Source: Planctomycetota bacterium (lineage in GTDB: Bacteria; Planctomycetota; B15-G4). From it: a stretch of DNA of 54,855 nucleotides. The notes beneath the pieces are model-generated. The model worked only from the letters and a program-made list of their open reading frames with translations, searched no databases and was not told the DNA's origin. The position numbers were made by a program, and so were the translations under genes. Positions 7,604-18,944 of the stretch are shown here, piece after piece. The number at the start of each line of letters is the position of its first letter. The first letter of the stretch is position 1. Location: NCBI GenBank assembly GCA_020638905.1, contig JACKHP010000028.1:1-54855 (forward strand). The letters run 5' to 3'.

Positions 7604-9574
7604 TCAGCGGCGCTCGACCACCTCCTTCTCGAGGCGTTCGAGGAACGTCTCGAGGGGCATGGCCCCCAGCTCTCCGTCGTCCCGAGACCGCACGGAAACG
7701 GTCGATTCGCGGATTTCGCGGGCTCCCAGTATGGCCACGTACGGGACTTTTTCAAGTCGGGCGCGCTTGATTTTGGGCCCGATGGGTTCGCTGGCCGCAT
7801 CGAGCTCGGCCCGCAGGCGCAGGCCGCGCAGCCGGTCGACCAGTTTTCGCGCCTCGTCGAGCTGCTCGTCGGAGATCGGCGCGACGACCACCTGGACGGG
7901 CGCCATCCAGGTCGGAAAGGCCCCCGCATAGTGCTCGATGAGCACCCCCATGAGGCGCTCGAGGCTGCCGAACGGCGCCCTGTGGATCATGATCGGGCGC
8001 TGCCGGGTGCCGTCCTTGGCCGTGTAGAGCAGGTCGAAGCGCTGGGGCAGGTTGTAGTCGACCTGCGCCGTCCCGAGCTGCCATTCGCGGTCGAGGGCGT
8101 CGGTCACGACGAAGTCGAGCTTCGGGCCGTAGAAGGCCGCCTCGCCCTCCTCGACCGTGTACGCGAGGCCCATCTCCTCGCAGGCCCGCACGATCTCGGC
8201 CTGGGCGCGCTCCCAGAGTTCGGGCTCGCCCACGAACTTGCCCCCCTCTTCGGTGCCGCGGGTGCCCACCCGCGCCTGGACCGGGAGGCCGAACGTGGCC
8301 AACGCGAAGCGCACCAGCTCGACCACCGAGACGAACTCGTCGAAGAGCTGCTCGGGGGCCACGAACAGGTGCGCGTCGTCGACGGTGAAGCCGCGCACGC
8401 GCTTGAGGCCTCCGAGCTCGCCGCTCTTCTCGTAGCGATAGACCGTACCGAACTCGGCCAGCCGCAGCGGCAGGTCGCGGTAGCTGCGCAGGTCGCTCTG
8501 GTAGATCTGGATGTGGTGCGGGCAGTTCATCGGCTTGAGGCAGAACTCCGCGCCCTCGGCGTCGCCCATGACGGGGAACATCGAGTCGCCGTAGTTCTGC
8601 CAGTGCCCGCTCGTCTCGTACAGGTGCTTGCGGCCGATGTGCGGCGTGACCACGCTCTGATACCCGCGCTTGCGCTGCTCGTCGACCAGGAACTCGCGCA
8701 GCACGTCGAGGATCACCGTCCCACGCGGCAGCCAGAGCGGCAGCCCGGGACCGACCTCGTCGCTGAAGTGGAACAGCTTGAGCTGCTTGCCCAGCTTGCG
8801 GTGGTCGCGCTTGACGGCCTCTTCGAGGTTGTGCAGATGGCGCTTCAGGTCGTCGGCGCTGGCGAAGCACGCCGCGTAGATGCGCTGCATCATCGGGTTC
8901 TTCTCGTCGCCCTGCCAATAGGCCCCGGCGATCGTGAGCAGCTTGAAGTGCGCCTTGGCCAGCTTCCCGGTCGACGGCACGTGGGGACCACGACAGAGGT
9001 CGACGAACGCCTCGCCCTCGTCCCGCGCGCGGTTGTGATAGAAGCTGATCGTCTCGCCCGCGGGAAAGCCGCGGATGAGGTCGCACTTGTAGCGGTCGCC
9101 GCGCGCCTCCCATGTGGCCAACGCCCGCTCGTACGGAACCTCCTCGCGCACGAACTCCTGGTCGGCTGCGATGATCTCGTGCATGCGCGCCTCGATGCGC
9201 TGCAGGTCGTCCTCCTTGAGGCGCCGGCCGTCGGCGAAGTCGAAGTCGTAGTAGAAGCCCGACTTGATCGTGGGACCGATGCCCAGCCGCACCGAGTCGC
9301 CGCCGAACAGGTCGATCACCGCCTGGGCCATGACGTGCGCCGTGCTGTGGCGCATGAGCTCGAGCCCCGCGGGCGAGTCGGCCTTGACGATCGACACCGT
9401 CTCGCCCGAGTGCAACGGACGGGACAGGTCGCGCACCTCGCCCCCGACCTCGACGCCCAGGGCGGCCTTCGCGAGCCCTGGCCCGATGTCGGCGGCCAGG
9501 TCGGCGCCGGTGGCCCCCGCCGGCAGGCTGCGCCGGCTGCCGTCGGGCAGGACGATCTCGATCCCGGCGCTCAC
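7604..9574 (-). CDS. thrS: threonine--tRNA ligase
   Basis: 656 residues, close to the usual 640. N-terminal TGS domain (about 1-64), then an editing domain with the metal-like HSTAH (H76, H80) and CRGPH motifs that remove mischarged serine. A class II catalytic core follows, with the zinc ligand in MNCPHH, motif 2 (GTVYRYEKSGELGGLKRVRG) and motif 3 (MIHRAPFGSLERLMGVLIEH), and then a C-terminal anticodon-binding domain. The start is GTG at 9574 (SAGIEIVLPDG follows), overlapping the aspS TGA by 4 nt. The frame is open far upstream, but that part is out-of-frame aspS. Translationally coupled to aspS. Confidence 0.97.
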   Translation of the reverse strand: MSAGIEIVLPDGSRRSLPAGATGADLAADIGPGLAKAALGVEVGGEVRDLSRPLHSGETVSIVKADSPAGLELMRHSTAHVMAQAVIDLFGGDSVRLGIGPTIKSGFYYDFDFADGRRLKEDDLQRIEARMHEIIAADQEFVREEVPYERALATWEARGDRYKCDLIRGFPAGETISFYHNRARDEGEAFVDLCRGPHVPSTGKLAKAHFKLLTIAGAYWQGDEKNPMMQRIYAACFASADDLKRHLHNLEEAVKRDHRKLGKQLKLFHFSDEVGPGLPLWLPRGTVILDVLREFLVDEQRKRGYQSVVTPHIGRKHLYETSGHWQNYGDSMFPVMGDAEGAEFCLKPMNCPHHIQIYQSDLRSYRDLPLRLAEFGTVYRYEKSGELGGLKRVRGFTVDDAHLFVAPEQLFDEFVSVVELVRFALATFGLPVQARVGTRGTEEGGKFVGEPELWERAQAEIVRACEEMGLAYTVEEGEAAFYGPKLDFVVTDALDREWQLGTAQVDYNLPQRFDLLYTAKDGTRQRPIMIHRAPFGSLERLMGVLIEHYAGAFPTWMAPVQVVVAPISDEQLDEARKLVDRLRGLRLRAELDAASEPIGPKIKRARLEKVPYVAILGAREIRESTVSVRSRDDGELGAMPLETFLERLEKEVVERR

Positions 9575-11397
9575 GACGCGGCCTCCTCGGCGGGCGCGCC
9601 TTGCGATGCACCACCCTGCGGCGCGCGCGCCGGCAGCACCGCCACGCCCGCCTCGGCGAGCTGCGGCGCGGGGATGGTCGTCGGCGCCCCCGTCATGAGG
9701 CACGCCGCCTGGGCCGTCTTCGGGAACGCGATCACCTCGCGGATGCTGTCCTCGCCGGCCAGGATCATCACCAGCCGGTCGAGTCCGACCGCGAAGCCCG
9801 CGTGCGGCGGCGCACCGTAGGTGAAGGCGTCGATCACGAAGCCGAAGCGCGCGTCGATCTCGTCCTCCGGGAGCCCGATGGCCTGGAACACGCGTCGCTG
9901 CGTGGCGCTGTCGTGGATGCGCACCGAGCCCGAGCCCAGCTCGCTGCCGTTCAGCACGAGGTCGTAGCTGCGCGCGAGCGTGTTCTCGGGATCGCGCTCG
10001 AGCTGTCCCGGGGTCTCTTCGAGCGGACTGCAGAAGGGATGGTGCGCGGGCGACAGCGCGCCCGTGCTCTCGTCGCGCTCGAACATCGGGAAGTCGACCA
10101 CCCACAGGAAGTCGAGCCGCTGCGAGTCGACGAGGCCGAGCGTGCGCCCGATCTCGAGACGCACCGCGCCGAGCGCGGCCGCCGAGATCTTGAACGTGTC
10201 GGCCACGGCCAGCAGCACGTCGCCGTCGCTCGCGCCGGTGGCCGCGACGAGCTGCGCGCCGAGATCGGCCTCGAGGAACTTGGCGATGCCGTCCGAGAGC
10301 GAGCCCCGTCCGTCGGGACCGACCGAGACCTTGGCCCAGGCGAGCCCCTTGGCCCGGTGGTCCTTGGCCAGCTTCTCGAGGCGCTTGATCTGGCCGCGCG
10401 AAACCGGCGCGGCCAGCATGCGGACGCGTCCGCCGGACTTCGCGCAGTCGCCGAAGACCGCGAAGCCGCAGCTCCGCACGAGATCGGTCACGTCGGCCAG
10501 TTCGACGCCGAAGCGCGTGTCGGGCTTGTCGCTGCCGTAGCGGCGCATGGCCTCGGTCCAGGTGATGCGCGGGAAGGGCAGCGGCGGCGTCTCGCCACGC
10601 ACGCCCCCCACGGCCGCGGCGACGACCTCGCTGATCGTCTCCTGCACCTGCTCTTCTCCCACGAACGACATCTCCATGTCGAGCTGGGTGAACTCGGGCT
10701 GGCGGTCGGCGCGCAGGTCCTCGTCGCGGAAGCACTTGACGATCTGGAAGTACTTGTCCATGCCCGCGACCATCAGGATCTGCTTGAAGATCTGCGGGCT
10801 CTGCGGCAGCGCGAAGAACTTGCCGGGATGCACCCGGCTGGGCACCAGGTAGTCGCGCGCGCCCTCGGGCGTGGCCTTGGTGAGCACCGGCGTCTCGATC
10901 TCGAGGAAGCCCCGCGCGTCGAGGGCGTTGCGCAGCGCGAGCAGCAACTTGTGCCGCAAGGCGAGCGCCGCCTGCGGACGAGGCCGACGCAGGTCGAGAT
11001 AGCGGAAGCGCAGCCGCAGCTCGTCGGAGACGTTCTCGGCGCCGATCTCGAAGGGCGGCGTCCTGGCGGGACCGAGCACGCGCAGCTCGGTCGCCAGCAC
11101 CTCGACCTCGCCCGTGGCGCGCTCGGCGTTCACCTGCCCGTCGGGACGGGGACGCACCGTGCCCACGACGTGCACGACGCTCTCGGGCTTCAGCGCGCGC
11201 GCGGCCGTGCGCAACGCCTCGGACACCGTCTCGTCGAAGCTCACCTGCGTGATGCCGTAGCGGTCACGCAGATCGAGGAACAGCAGCGCGCCCATGTCAC
11301 GATGGGACGCGACCCATCCCGAGAGGCCGACGGTCTGGCCCGTGTGCGAGGCGCGCAGTTCCCCGCAGGTATGCGTCCGGATCCCTTGGTCGATCAT
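9571..11397 (-). CDS. aspS: aspartate--tRNA ligase, bacterial type
   Basis: 608 residues, usual for the bacterial form. Order: N-terminal OB anticodon-binding fold (VGLSGWVASHRDMGALLFLD), class II core motif 1 region (FLEIETPVLTKATPEGARDY), flipping-loop area and QSPQIFKQILMVAG, motif 2 (FRDEDLRADRQPEFTQLDME), inserted GAD domain (about 300-420), and motif 3 (GLDRLVMILAG). A final alanine-rich tail extends past the core. ATG start with AGGA nine nt upstream. Whether it is discriminating (Asp only) or also charges tRNA-Asn cannot be told here; no asnS or gatCAB genes are in the window. It follows atpC after a U-tailed hairpin. Confidence 0.97.
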   Translation of the reverse strand: MIDQGIRTHTCGELRASHTGQTVGLSGWVASHRDMGALLFLDLRDRYGITQVSFDETVSEALRTAARALKPESVVHVVGTVRPRPDGQVNAERATGEVEVLATELRVLGPARTPPFEIGAENVSDELRLRFRYLDLRRPRPQAALALRHKLLLALRNALDARGFLEIETPVLTKATPEGARDYLVPSRVHPGKFFALPQSPQIFKQILMVAGMDKYFQIVKCFRDEDLRADRQPEFTQLDMEMSFVGEEQVQETISEVVAAAVGGVRGETPPLPFPRITWTEAMRRYGSDKPDTRFGVELADVTDLVRSCGFAVFGDCAKSGGRVRMLAAPVSRGQIKRLEKLAKDHRAKGLAWAKVSVGPDGRGSLSDGIAKFLEADLGAQLVAATGASDGDVLLAVADTFKISAAALGAVRLEIGRTLGLVDSQRLDFLWVVDFPMFERDESTGALSPAHHPFCSPLEETPGQLERDPENTLARSYDLVLNGSELGSGSVRIHDSATQRRVFQAIGLPEDEIDARFGFVIDAFTYGAPPHAGFAVGLDRLVMILAGEDSIREVIAFPKTAQAACLMTGAPTTIPAPQLAEAGVAVLPARAPQGGASQGAPAEEAAS

Positions 11398-11410
11398 CCC
11401 GGTGATCCTA

Positions 11411-11460
11411 TGAAAACGCCCCCCCCGCCGCGAGAGCGTCCGCGGTGCCGGAGGGGGCGT
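11411..11460 (-). terminator. U-tailed hairpin between atpC and aspS
   Basis: On the minus strand ACGCCCCC (from 11460) pairs with GGGGGCGT, followed directly by TTTTCA (to 11411). An inner stem CCGCG/CGCGG sits in the loop. It has the form of an intrinsic terminator for the ATP synthase operon. A second inverted repeat (CGGACG 11477-11482, CGTCCG 11492-11497) lies between it and atpC. The hairpin ends only 14 nt before the aspS ATG, so it could also act as an attenuator of aspS. Confidence 0.62.
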
Positions 11461-11524
11461 GGGGAGGGTCGCACGGCGGACGCGGCGCCGTCGTCCGGCG
11501 CGGCCCCGTCCCGCACTCGACGGC

Positions 11525-11970
11525 TCAGATCCTCGGTGCGCCGGCGTAGCGCAGACGCATCAGGGCGCGCTGCAGCGCGGCCTCGGCGCGGGCCACGTCG
11601 ACCGTCTCGTCGTGCGAACGCAGCCGTGCTTCCGCCCGCTTCTTGGCCTCGGTTGCGCGGGCCACGTCGATGCTCTCGGTGGGATCGGCGAAGTCGACCA
11701 GCAGCAGCACATGGTTCTGGAAGATCTCGACGAAACCGCCGCCCGTGACGAACTTCATGTCGGGCACGCCGTCGGCCGGACGGATCCGCGTCAGGCCGAG
11801 TTCGAGCGACGACATGAGCGGCGCGTGGCGCGGCAGGACGCCGAAGGCGCCCTTCGATCCCGGCACCGCCACGTACTTGGCCTCGCCGGACCAGATCGGT
11901 CCGTCGGGACTGCGCATCTCGACGTAGAGCGCTCTCCCCATGCGGACGGCCTCCGGCATCGGACTCAGGG

Positions 11971-11974
<4 letters not shown>
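11525..11974 (-). CDS. atpC: F1Fo ATP synthase epsilon subunit
   Basis: 149 residues. The N-terminal beta-sandwich shows the family pattern (VEMRSPDGPIWSGEAKYVAVPG, GAFGVLPRHAPLMSSLE, KFVTGGGFVEIFQNHVLLL), followed by the helical C-terminal domain rich in Ala, Arg and Glu (RAEAALQRALMRL). Epsilon links the central stalk to the c-ring and can inhibit ATP hydrolysis. The GTG start overlaps the atpD stop by 4 nt (GTGA), indicating translational coupling; an ATG 11 codons in is an alternative. Last gene of the atp operon. Confidence 0.93.
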
Positions 11975-13380
<1,406 letters not shown>

Positions 13381-13408
13381 AGTCAGACTCCTCGTGTATC
13401 TCGGATGG

Positions 13409-14293
13409 CTACTTCAGGGCTTCCGCACCGGACGAGACCTCGAGCAGCTGGCTCGTGATCGACTCCTGGCGGGCTCGGTTGTACTGGCGCCGCAGCGCCT
13501 TGATCATGTCGTCGGCCGCGTCGGTGGCCTGCTTCATGGCGTTGCGGCGGAAGGTGAACTCCGACGCGAGCGCCTGCAGGATGGCGGCGTAGATCTTGAC
13601 CTCGATGAACTTCGGGAGCAGGTCGCGCAGCAGCTGCTCGGGACTCGGCTCGATGATGAAGTCGGCCGACGCGACGGCCTCGTCGGGCGCCGCCTCGGCG
13701 CCCTCGGCCAGCAGCTCCTCGGGGCGGATCGGCAGGATCGTCACCGCCGTGGGACGCTGCCGCGCTGCCGACAGGAACGCGGTGAAGACGATGCGCACCT
13801 CGTCGACGTCGCCGTCGAGGAACGCCTTCGACAGCTCGTGGGCGATGCCACGCACGCGCGTGAAGTCGAGCTTCTCGACCACGTCGTCGTACTTGCGGTG
13901 GATCGTCCGCCCCCGGGCACGCAGCAGGATGTCGCCCTTGTTGCCCAGGACGTACAGCCGCTGCTCGGTCTTCGCCTCGGCCAACAGCGCCTGCACCATG
14001 CGCACGATGTTGGCGTTGTAGCCGCCGCACATGCCCTTGTCGGACGACACGACGAGGTTGGCCGTGGTCACGACGTCGCGCGCACCCAGCAGCGGCGACA
14101 GGTCGGCGCTCACCGCGCCCGAGAGCCGCCCCACCATCTCCTGGATCTTGCCGGAGAACGGACGGGCCGCCTCGGCCCGCATCTGCAGCCGCTTCAGCTT
14201 CTGCGTGGCCACCATCTCCATGGCGCCCGTGATCTGCTGGATGTTCTTGACACCAGTGATCCGGGTCTTGAGTTCCTTGGTGCCCTTGGCCAT
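13409..14293 (-). CDS. atpG: F1Fo ATP synthase gamma subunit
   Basis: 294 residues. It begins MAKGTKELKTRITGVKNIQQ, runs into ITGAMEMVATQKLKR, and ends NAMKQATDAADDMIKALRRQYNRARQESITSQLLEVSSGA, the two long coiled-coil helices that form the rotating central shaft. The middle domain includes SSDKGMCGGYNANI. ATG start. It lies between atpA and atpD as in nearly all bacterial operons. Confidence 0.97.
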   Translation of the reverse strand: MAKGTKELKTRITGVKNIQQITGAMEMVATQKLKRLQMRAEAARPFSGKIQEMVGRLSGAVSADLSPLLGARDVVTTANLVVSSDKGMCGGYNANIVRMVQALLAEAKTEQRLYVLGNKGDILLRARGRTIHRKYDDVVEKLDFTRVRGIAHELSKAFLDGDVDEVRIVFTAFLSAARQRPTAVTILPIRPEELLAEGAEAAPDEAVASADFIIEPSPEQLLRDLLPKFIEVKIYAAILQALASEFTFRRNAMKQATDAADDMIKALRRQYNRARQESITSQLLEVSSGAEALK

Positions 14294-14341
14294 GTCGTCC
14301 TCGTGACGGGGTCAGCTGCTCGCGTGGGTCGCGCCGCGCGC

Positions 14342-15883
<1,542 letters not shown>

Positions 15884-15902
15884 GGAATGATCCGTTCCGT
15901 GT

Positions 15903-16463
15903 TCAGCTTCGGGACGCCAGCGGCGCCGTGAGCAGCGAGTCCTGCAGCATCTCGAGGCGGCGCTTGAGGCTGCCGTCGATCATGCGCGATCCGATCGTGA
16001 CCCTGATGCCGCCGAGCAGCGAGGCCTCGACCGACTCGACCAGGGTGATGTCCTTGCCCGTGATGCGGGCGAGTTGCGTCTTGAGCCGGGCGCGCACGTC
16101 GTCGCCGAGCGGCACCGCCGACTCGACCTTGGCGATCTCGCGCCCGGACGCCGCGCGTGCCACCTCGTCGAACACGCGCCCGAACCCGGGCAGCAGTCCG
16201 GCGCGTCCCTTGTCGGACAGCAGCAGCACGGTGTGCGAGAGCAGCTCGCTCACCGACGGCCCCATGACCTGCTCCAGGATCGCGCGCTTGCGGTCGCGCC
16301 CCAGCCGCGGGTTCGCGAGCTCGGTGCGCAGGTCGGGGTTCTCGGCGAGCACCGCGTCGAGATCGCCGAGTTCGGCCTCGACGGTCTCGGTCACGCCGGC
16401 CTCGTGGGCCAGCTCGTAGAGCGCCGTCGCGTAGCGGCGGAGGATGAGGTCGGCGGACGTCAT
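15903..16463 (-). CDS. atpH: F1Fo ATP synthase delta subunit
   Basis: 186 residues. Peripheral-stalk subunit joining F1 to the b subunits. The N-terminus (ILRRYATALYELAHEAG) and the central and C-terminal helices (RAGLLPGFGRVFDEVARAASG) fit the OSCP/delta family. The C-terminal block includes KDITLVESVEASLLGGIRVTIGSRMIDGSL, close to the family signature. ATG at 16463 begins one nucleotide after the atpF stop codon; the frame is open upstream, but that is out-of-frame atpF. Confidence 0.93.
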   Translation of the reverse strand: MTSADLILRRYATALYELAHEAGVTETVEAELGDLDAVLAENPDLRTELANPRLGRDRKRAILEQVMGPSVSELLSHTVLLLSDKGRAGLLPGFGRVFDEVARAASGREIAKVESAVPLGDDVRARLKTQLARITGKDITLVESVEASLLGGIRVTIGSRMIDGSLKRRLEMLQDSLLTAPLASRS

Positions 16464-16464
16464 G

Positions 16465-16998
16465 TCAGTTGCCGACGCCCTTGAGGCCTTCGACCACGTC
16501 GTTGGCCAGACGCAGGTAGTCGTCGCCCTCGAGCGAGCGTCCGACGACCTTGCTCGCCACGGCCATGCCGAGGCCCACCGCCTCGCGGCGGATGTCCTCG
16601 ACGGCCTGGGTGCGCGCCAGCTCGATCTCGCGCAGCGCGCGCTCGACGCGATCACTCGCGTCGGCCTCGGCCTTCGAGAGGATCGTGCTGCGCATCGCCT
16701 CGGCGTCGGCGCGGCCCTTCTCGCGCAGCGCCGCGACCTCGGTCTCGACGTTCTTGATGCGGTCCTTGTACTCGGCCAGCATGCGCGAGGCGTCCTCGCG
16801 GTCCTTCTCGGCCCGCGCGATGGCCTCCTCGATGCGCAGCTCGCGCGCCTCGACGCCGGTCAGGATCGGCTTCCAGGCGTACTTGGTGAGGATGAAGAGC
16901 AGGCCGCCGAACGTGAGCAGCGTGAGCCAGAACGCCCCGGGGTCGAACGACAGCGGGTTGAAGTCGCCGGCCGCCAGGAGGGAGCTCGAGAGGGTCAT
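16465..16998 (-). CDS. atpF: F1Fo ATP synthase b subunit
   Basis: 177 residues. One N-terminal membrane helix (about 22-42, FWLTLLTFGGLLFILTKYAW, then KPI) is followed by a long charged helix (VEARELRIEEAIARAEKDRE onward) typical of the b peripheral stalk. Only one b-type gene is present, so the stalk is probably a homodimer. The ATG at 16998 gives the standard short periplasmic tail before the helix; upstream codons in this frame are not conserved. Unusually for this operon, it is separated from atpE by 139 bp holding a strong hairpin. Confidence 0.93.
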   Translation of the reverse strand: MTLSSSLLAAGDFNPLSFDPGAFWLTLLTFGGLLFILTKYAWKPILTGVEARELRIEEAIARAEKDREDASRMLAEYKDRIKNVETEVAALREKGRADAEAMRSTILSKAEADASDRVERALREIELARTQAVEDIRREAVGLGMAVASKVVGRSLEGDDYLRLANDVVEGLKGVGN

Positions 16999-17079
16999 GT
17001 CGGTGATCCGAGTCGAGGAGACGAGCGCTCGGGGACGAGCGCGTCGGGGCGGTCCGTCATCCGGTGCCCCGGGACCGGA

Positions 17080-17115
17080 CGCCGGACGACGGGAGCGCGA
17101 TCCCGTCGTCCGGCG
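17080..17115 (-). other. 15-bp perfect hairpin in the atpE-atpF intergenic mRNA
   Basis: Positions 17080-17094 (CGCCGGACGACGGGA) pair with 17101-17115 (TCCCGTCGTCCGGCG) around the 6-nt loop 17095-17100, with no mismatch. No U-tract follows. Nearby, GACGAGCGC is directly repeated (17020-17028 and 17034-17042). Such a stem inside the atp operon could protect the upstream atpE mRNA end or partly terminate transcription, so that c subunit is made in excess of b. That function is inferred. Confidence 0.7.
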
Positions 17116-17137
17116 CATGCGGCGATCGACGAGTCGA

Positions 17138-17434
17138 TCAGCCGCCGATGCCGGCGACGTGCTTGGCGACGTCACCCGCGGCACCCAGGTAGCCGGAGGC
17201 ACCCAGGGCGAGCAGCAGGCAGACGACGACGGCGAACAGCGTCGCGCCTTCGATGAAGGCGGCGGTGATGATCATGCCGCCCTTGATGTCGCCGGCCGCC
17301 TCGGGCTGCCGGGCCATGCCTTCCATCGCCGCGGAGGCGAGACGACCGATGCCGCCGCCGCCACCGAGGAGCGCCACACCGGCACCGAGTCCGGCGCCGA
17401 GACCGACAAGACCAAGACCGAGCGAGAGGTCCAT
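17138..17434 (-). CDS. atpE: F1Fo ATP synthase c subunit
   Basis: 98 residues forming two membrane helices. Helix 1 is Gly-rich (ALLGGGGGIGRLASAAMEGM), the cytoplasmic loop has the invariant RQPE (42-45), and helix 2 has the ion-carrying glutamate E62 in AAFIEGATLFAVVVCLLLA. E62 is followed by Gly-Ala rather than Ser-Thr, and helix 1 lacks the Gln seen in Na+-binding rings, so proton coupling is more likely than sodium. ATG at 17434 with GGAG upstream. 65 bp after atpB. Confidence 0.96.
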   Translation of the reverse strand: MDLSLGLGLVGLGAGLGAGVALLGGGGGIGRLASAAMEGMARQPEAAGDIKGGMIITAAFIEGATLFAVVVCLLLALGASGYLGAAGDVAKHVAGIGG

Positions 17435-17499
17435 CTGACTTCTCCAGTTGATGTTGCAGAGGGCCGCGGTTCCGACGACCCCGTGGGACGAAGGGTTGA

Positions 17500-18549
17500 T
17501 CAGTGCTCGGGGTGAACCGCGGCCCCGATGAAGACGATCGAGAGGTACGTGAAGATGTAGGCCTGCACGAAGCAGACGAACAGCTCCAGGCAGTAGATGG
17601 CGATGGCCATGAGCATCACGGGCGTGCCGATGACGTAGCTGTTGAAGAAGTACGTCAGGCCGAACAACCCGAGCACGATGAGGTGGCCCGCGGTCAGGTT
17701 CGCGAAGAGACGAATCATGAGCGCGGCGGGCTTCACCAGCATGAGCAGGATCTCGAGCACCGCGATGAAGACCGCCACCGCCACGGGCACGCCGTGCGGG
17801 GCGAAGTTCTTCCAGTGCTTGCCGAAGCCGTGCTCCTTGATGCCGGACAGGTTGATCACGATGAACGTCGTCAGCGCGAGCGCGCCGGTGACGGCGAGGT
17901 TCGCGGTGGCCGTGCCGCCGATCGACCCGAGCGGCATGAGTCCCAGCACGTTCATCATCAGGATGAAGAAGAACTGGGTCAGGAACAGCGACACGAAGGC
18001 CTTGCCGTGGTGCTTGCCCATCACCGCGTAGACCATGTCGTCGCGCACGAACAGCACGAGCGACTCGATCAGGCCGTAGAAGGCGCCCTTCGGCGCGCGC
18101 CCGGCCAGGGCCCGCCCGCGCCTCGCGACGGGCAGGAACAGCAGCAGCAGCAGCCCGCAGGCCAGCCACATCACCGTGGTGATGTTGTAGAGCATGAAGC
18201 CCGAGCCGCCGCCGAACTCGGCCGCGTAGTACTCCTGGAACTCGTGCGCGTCGTGGAACGTGACCGGGTGGTGCTCGCTGCCCGCCAGCGGGTGCCCTTC
18301 TTCGTCGTGCGCGTAGGGCTTCACGAAGCCGAAGCCTTCGCGGCCGCCCCACCAGATGCCGACCAGCGGGTGCGGGACGAGGTGCCCGAAGAGCTCCATG
18401 AACAGCGACGCGTCGCCTTCACGGCTCACGGCCTCGTGCTCGGCGGCGCCGTGGTCGGCGGACGAGTGCTCCTGGGCGGGCGCGTGCTCGTCGATGACGG
18501 GCGCTCCGGCCAGCAGCAGTCCGAGGACGAGGGTCAGCAAGGAGGTCAT
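17500..18549 (-). CDS. atpB: F1Fo ATP synthase a subunit
   Basis: 349 residues, longer than the usual 240-280. A signal-like hydrophobic start (1-17) is followed by a His/Glu/Asp-rich stretch (about 20-110), probably periplasmic. The membrane part starts near 120. The essential arginine is R280 in MIRLFANLTAGH, with TYFFNSYVIGTPVML and FVQAYIFTYLSIVFIG following, all as expected for the a subunit. The extended His-rich N-terminus is the odd feature. The ATG overlaps the preceding gene's TGA (ATGA). Confidence 0.96.
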   Translation of the reverse strand: MTSLLTLVLGLLLAGAPVIDEHAPAQEHSSADHGAAEHEAVSREGDASLFMELFGHLVPHPLVGIWWGGREGFGFVKPYAHDEEGHPLAGSEHHPVTFHDAHEFQEYYAAEFGGGSGFMLYNITTVMWLACGLLLLLFLPVARRGRALAGRAPKGAFYGLIESLVLFVRDDMVYAVMGKHHGKAFVSLFLTQFFFILMMNVLGLMPLGSIGGTATANLAVTGALALTTFIVINLSGIKEHGFGKHWKNFAPHGVPVAVAVFIAVLEILLMLVKPAALMIRLFANLTAGHLIVLGLFGLTYFFNSYVIGTPVMLMAIAIYCLELFVCFVQAYIFTYLSIVFIGAAVHPEH

Positions 18550-18944
18550 GCCCGTTCCTCACGAGTCGGAGCGCGGCGCAGGGTCAGCCGCAGTTCGAGG
18601 GCCGTCAGCAGGACGTACCCCATGAAGAAGGCGATCAGGAAGGTGAACTTCGGCGCCTGCTCGACGAGCAGCGCGAAGGCCAACGTGCCCACCAGACAGC
18701 CCGCCATGCGCAGGCCGGTGCCGTACGCGAACGCGCGCAGGAAGCGCTGGTTGTCGGTGCCGTGCAGCGTGCGCGCCAGCAACACGTACGAGGGCACCAT
18801 GACGGCCAGGGCCAGGCCCCAGCCGCAGAGCGTGCCGAGCACGTAACGCTCCTCGACGAACACCGGGCGCACCAGCATCAGGCCTGGGACGACCAGCGTG
18901 AGCAGCGTGGTGCCCACCGCGAACACGACGTCACGTCGGCTCAT
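18546..18944 (-). CDS. AtpI-like small membrane protein of the ATP synthase operon
   Basis: 132 residues with about four hydrophobic segments (DVVFAVGTTLLTLVVPGLML, GTLCGWGLALAVMVPSYVLL, LRMAGCLVGTLAFALLV, FTFLIAFFMGYVLLTALEL). Position directly before atpB, size and layout match the poorly conserved ATP synthase I (AtpI) family, proposed to help assemble the c-ring or supply Mg2+. Individual residues are not diagnostic. The ATG at 18944 overlaps atpZ by 14 nt, and its stop overlaps the atpB start by 4 nt. Confidence 0.65.
   Translation of the reverse strand: MSRRDVVFAVGTTLLTLVVPGLMLVRPVFVEERYVLGTLCGWGLALAVMVPSYVLLARTLHGTDNQRFLRAFAYGTGLRMAGCLVGTLAFALLVEQAPKFTFLIAFFMGYVLLTALELRLTLRRAPTREERA

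Noticed and set aside
7604..10735. One 1043-codon aspS-thrS fusion protein
   Set aside because: The upstream part of this frame is out-of-frame aspS with no domain content. thrS begins at GTG 9574, overlapping the aspS stop by 4 nt.
11411..11524. T-box riboswitch upstream of aspS
   Set aside because: The minus strand has GGCACCGCG, like the T-box core, next to a terminator. The whole atpC-aspS gap is only 127 nt, too short for stem I plus antiterminator, and T-boxes are not usual in this phylum.
17138..18352. A 404-residue protein ending in the ATP synthase c subunit
   Set aside because: The upstream part is an antisense-like, Arg-rich shadow of atpB. The c subunit starts at ATG 17434 with its own ribosome binding site.
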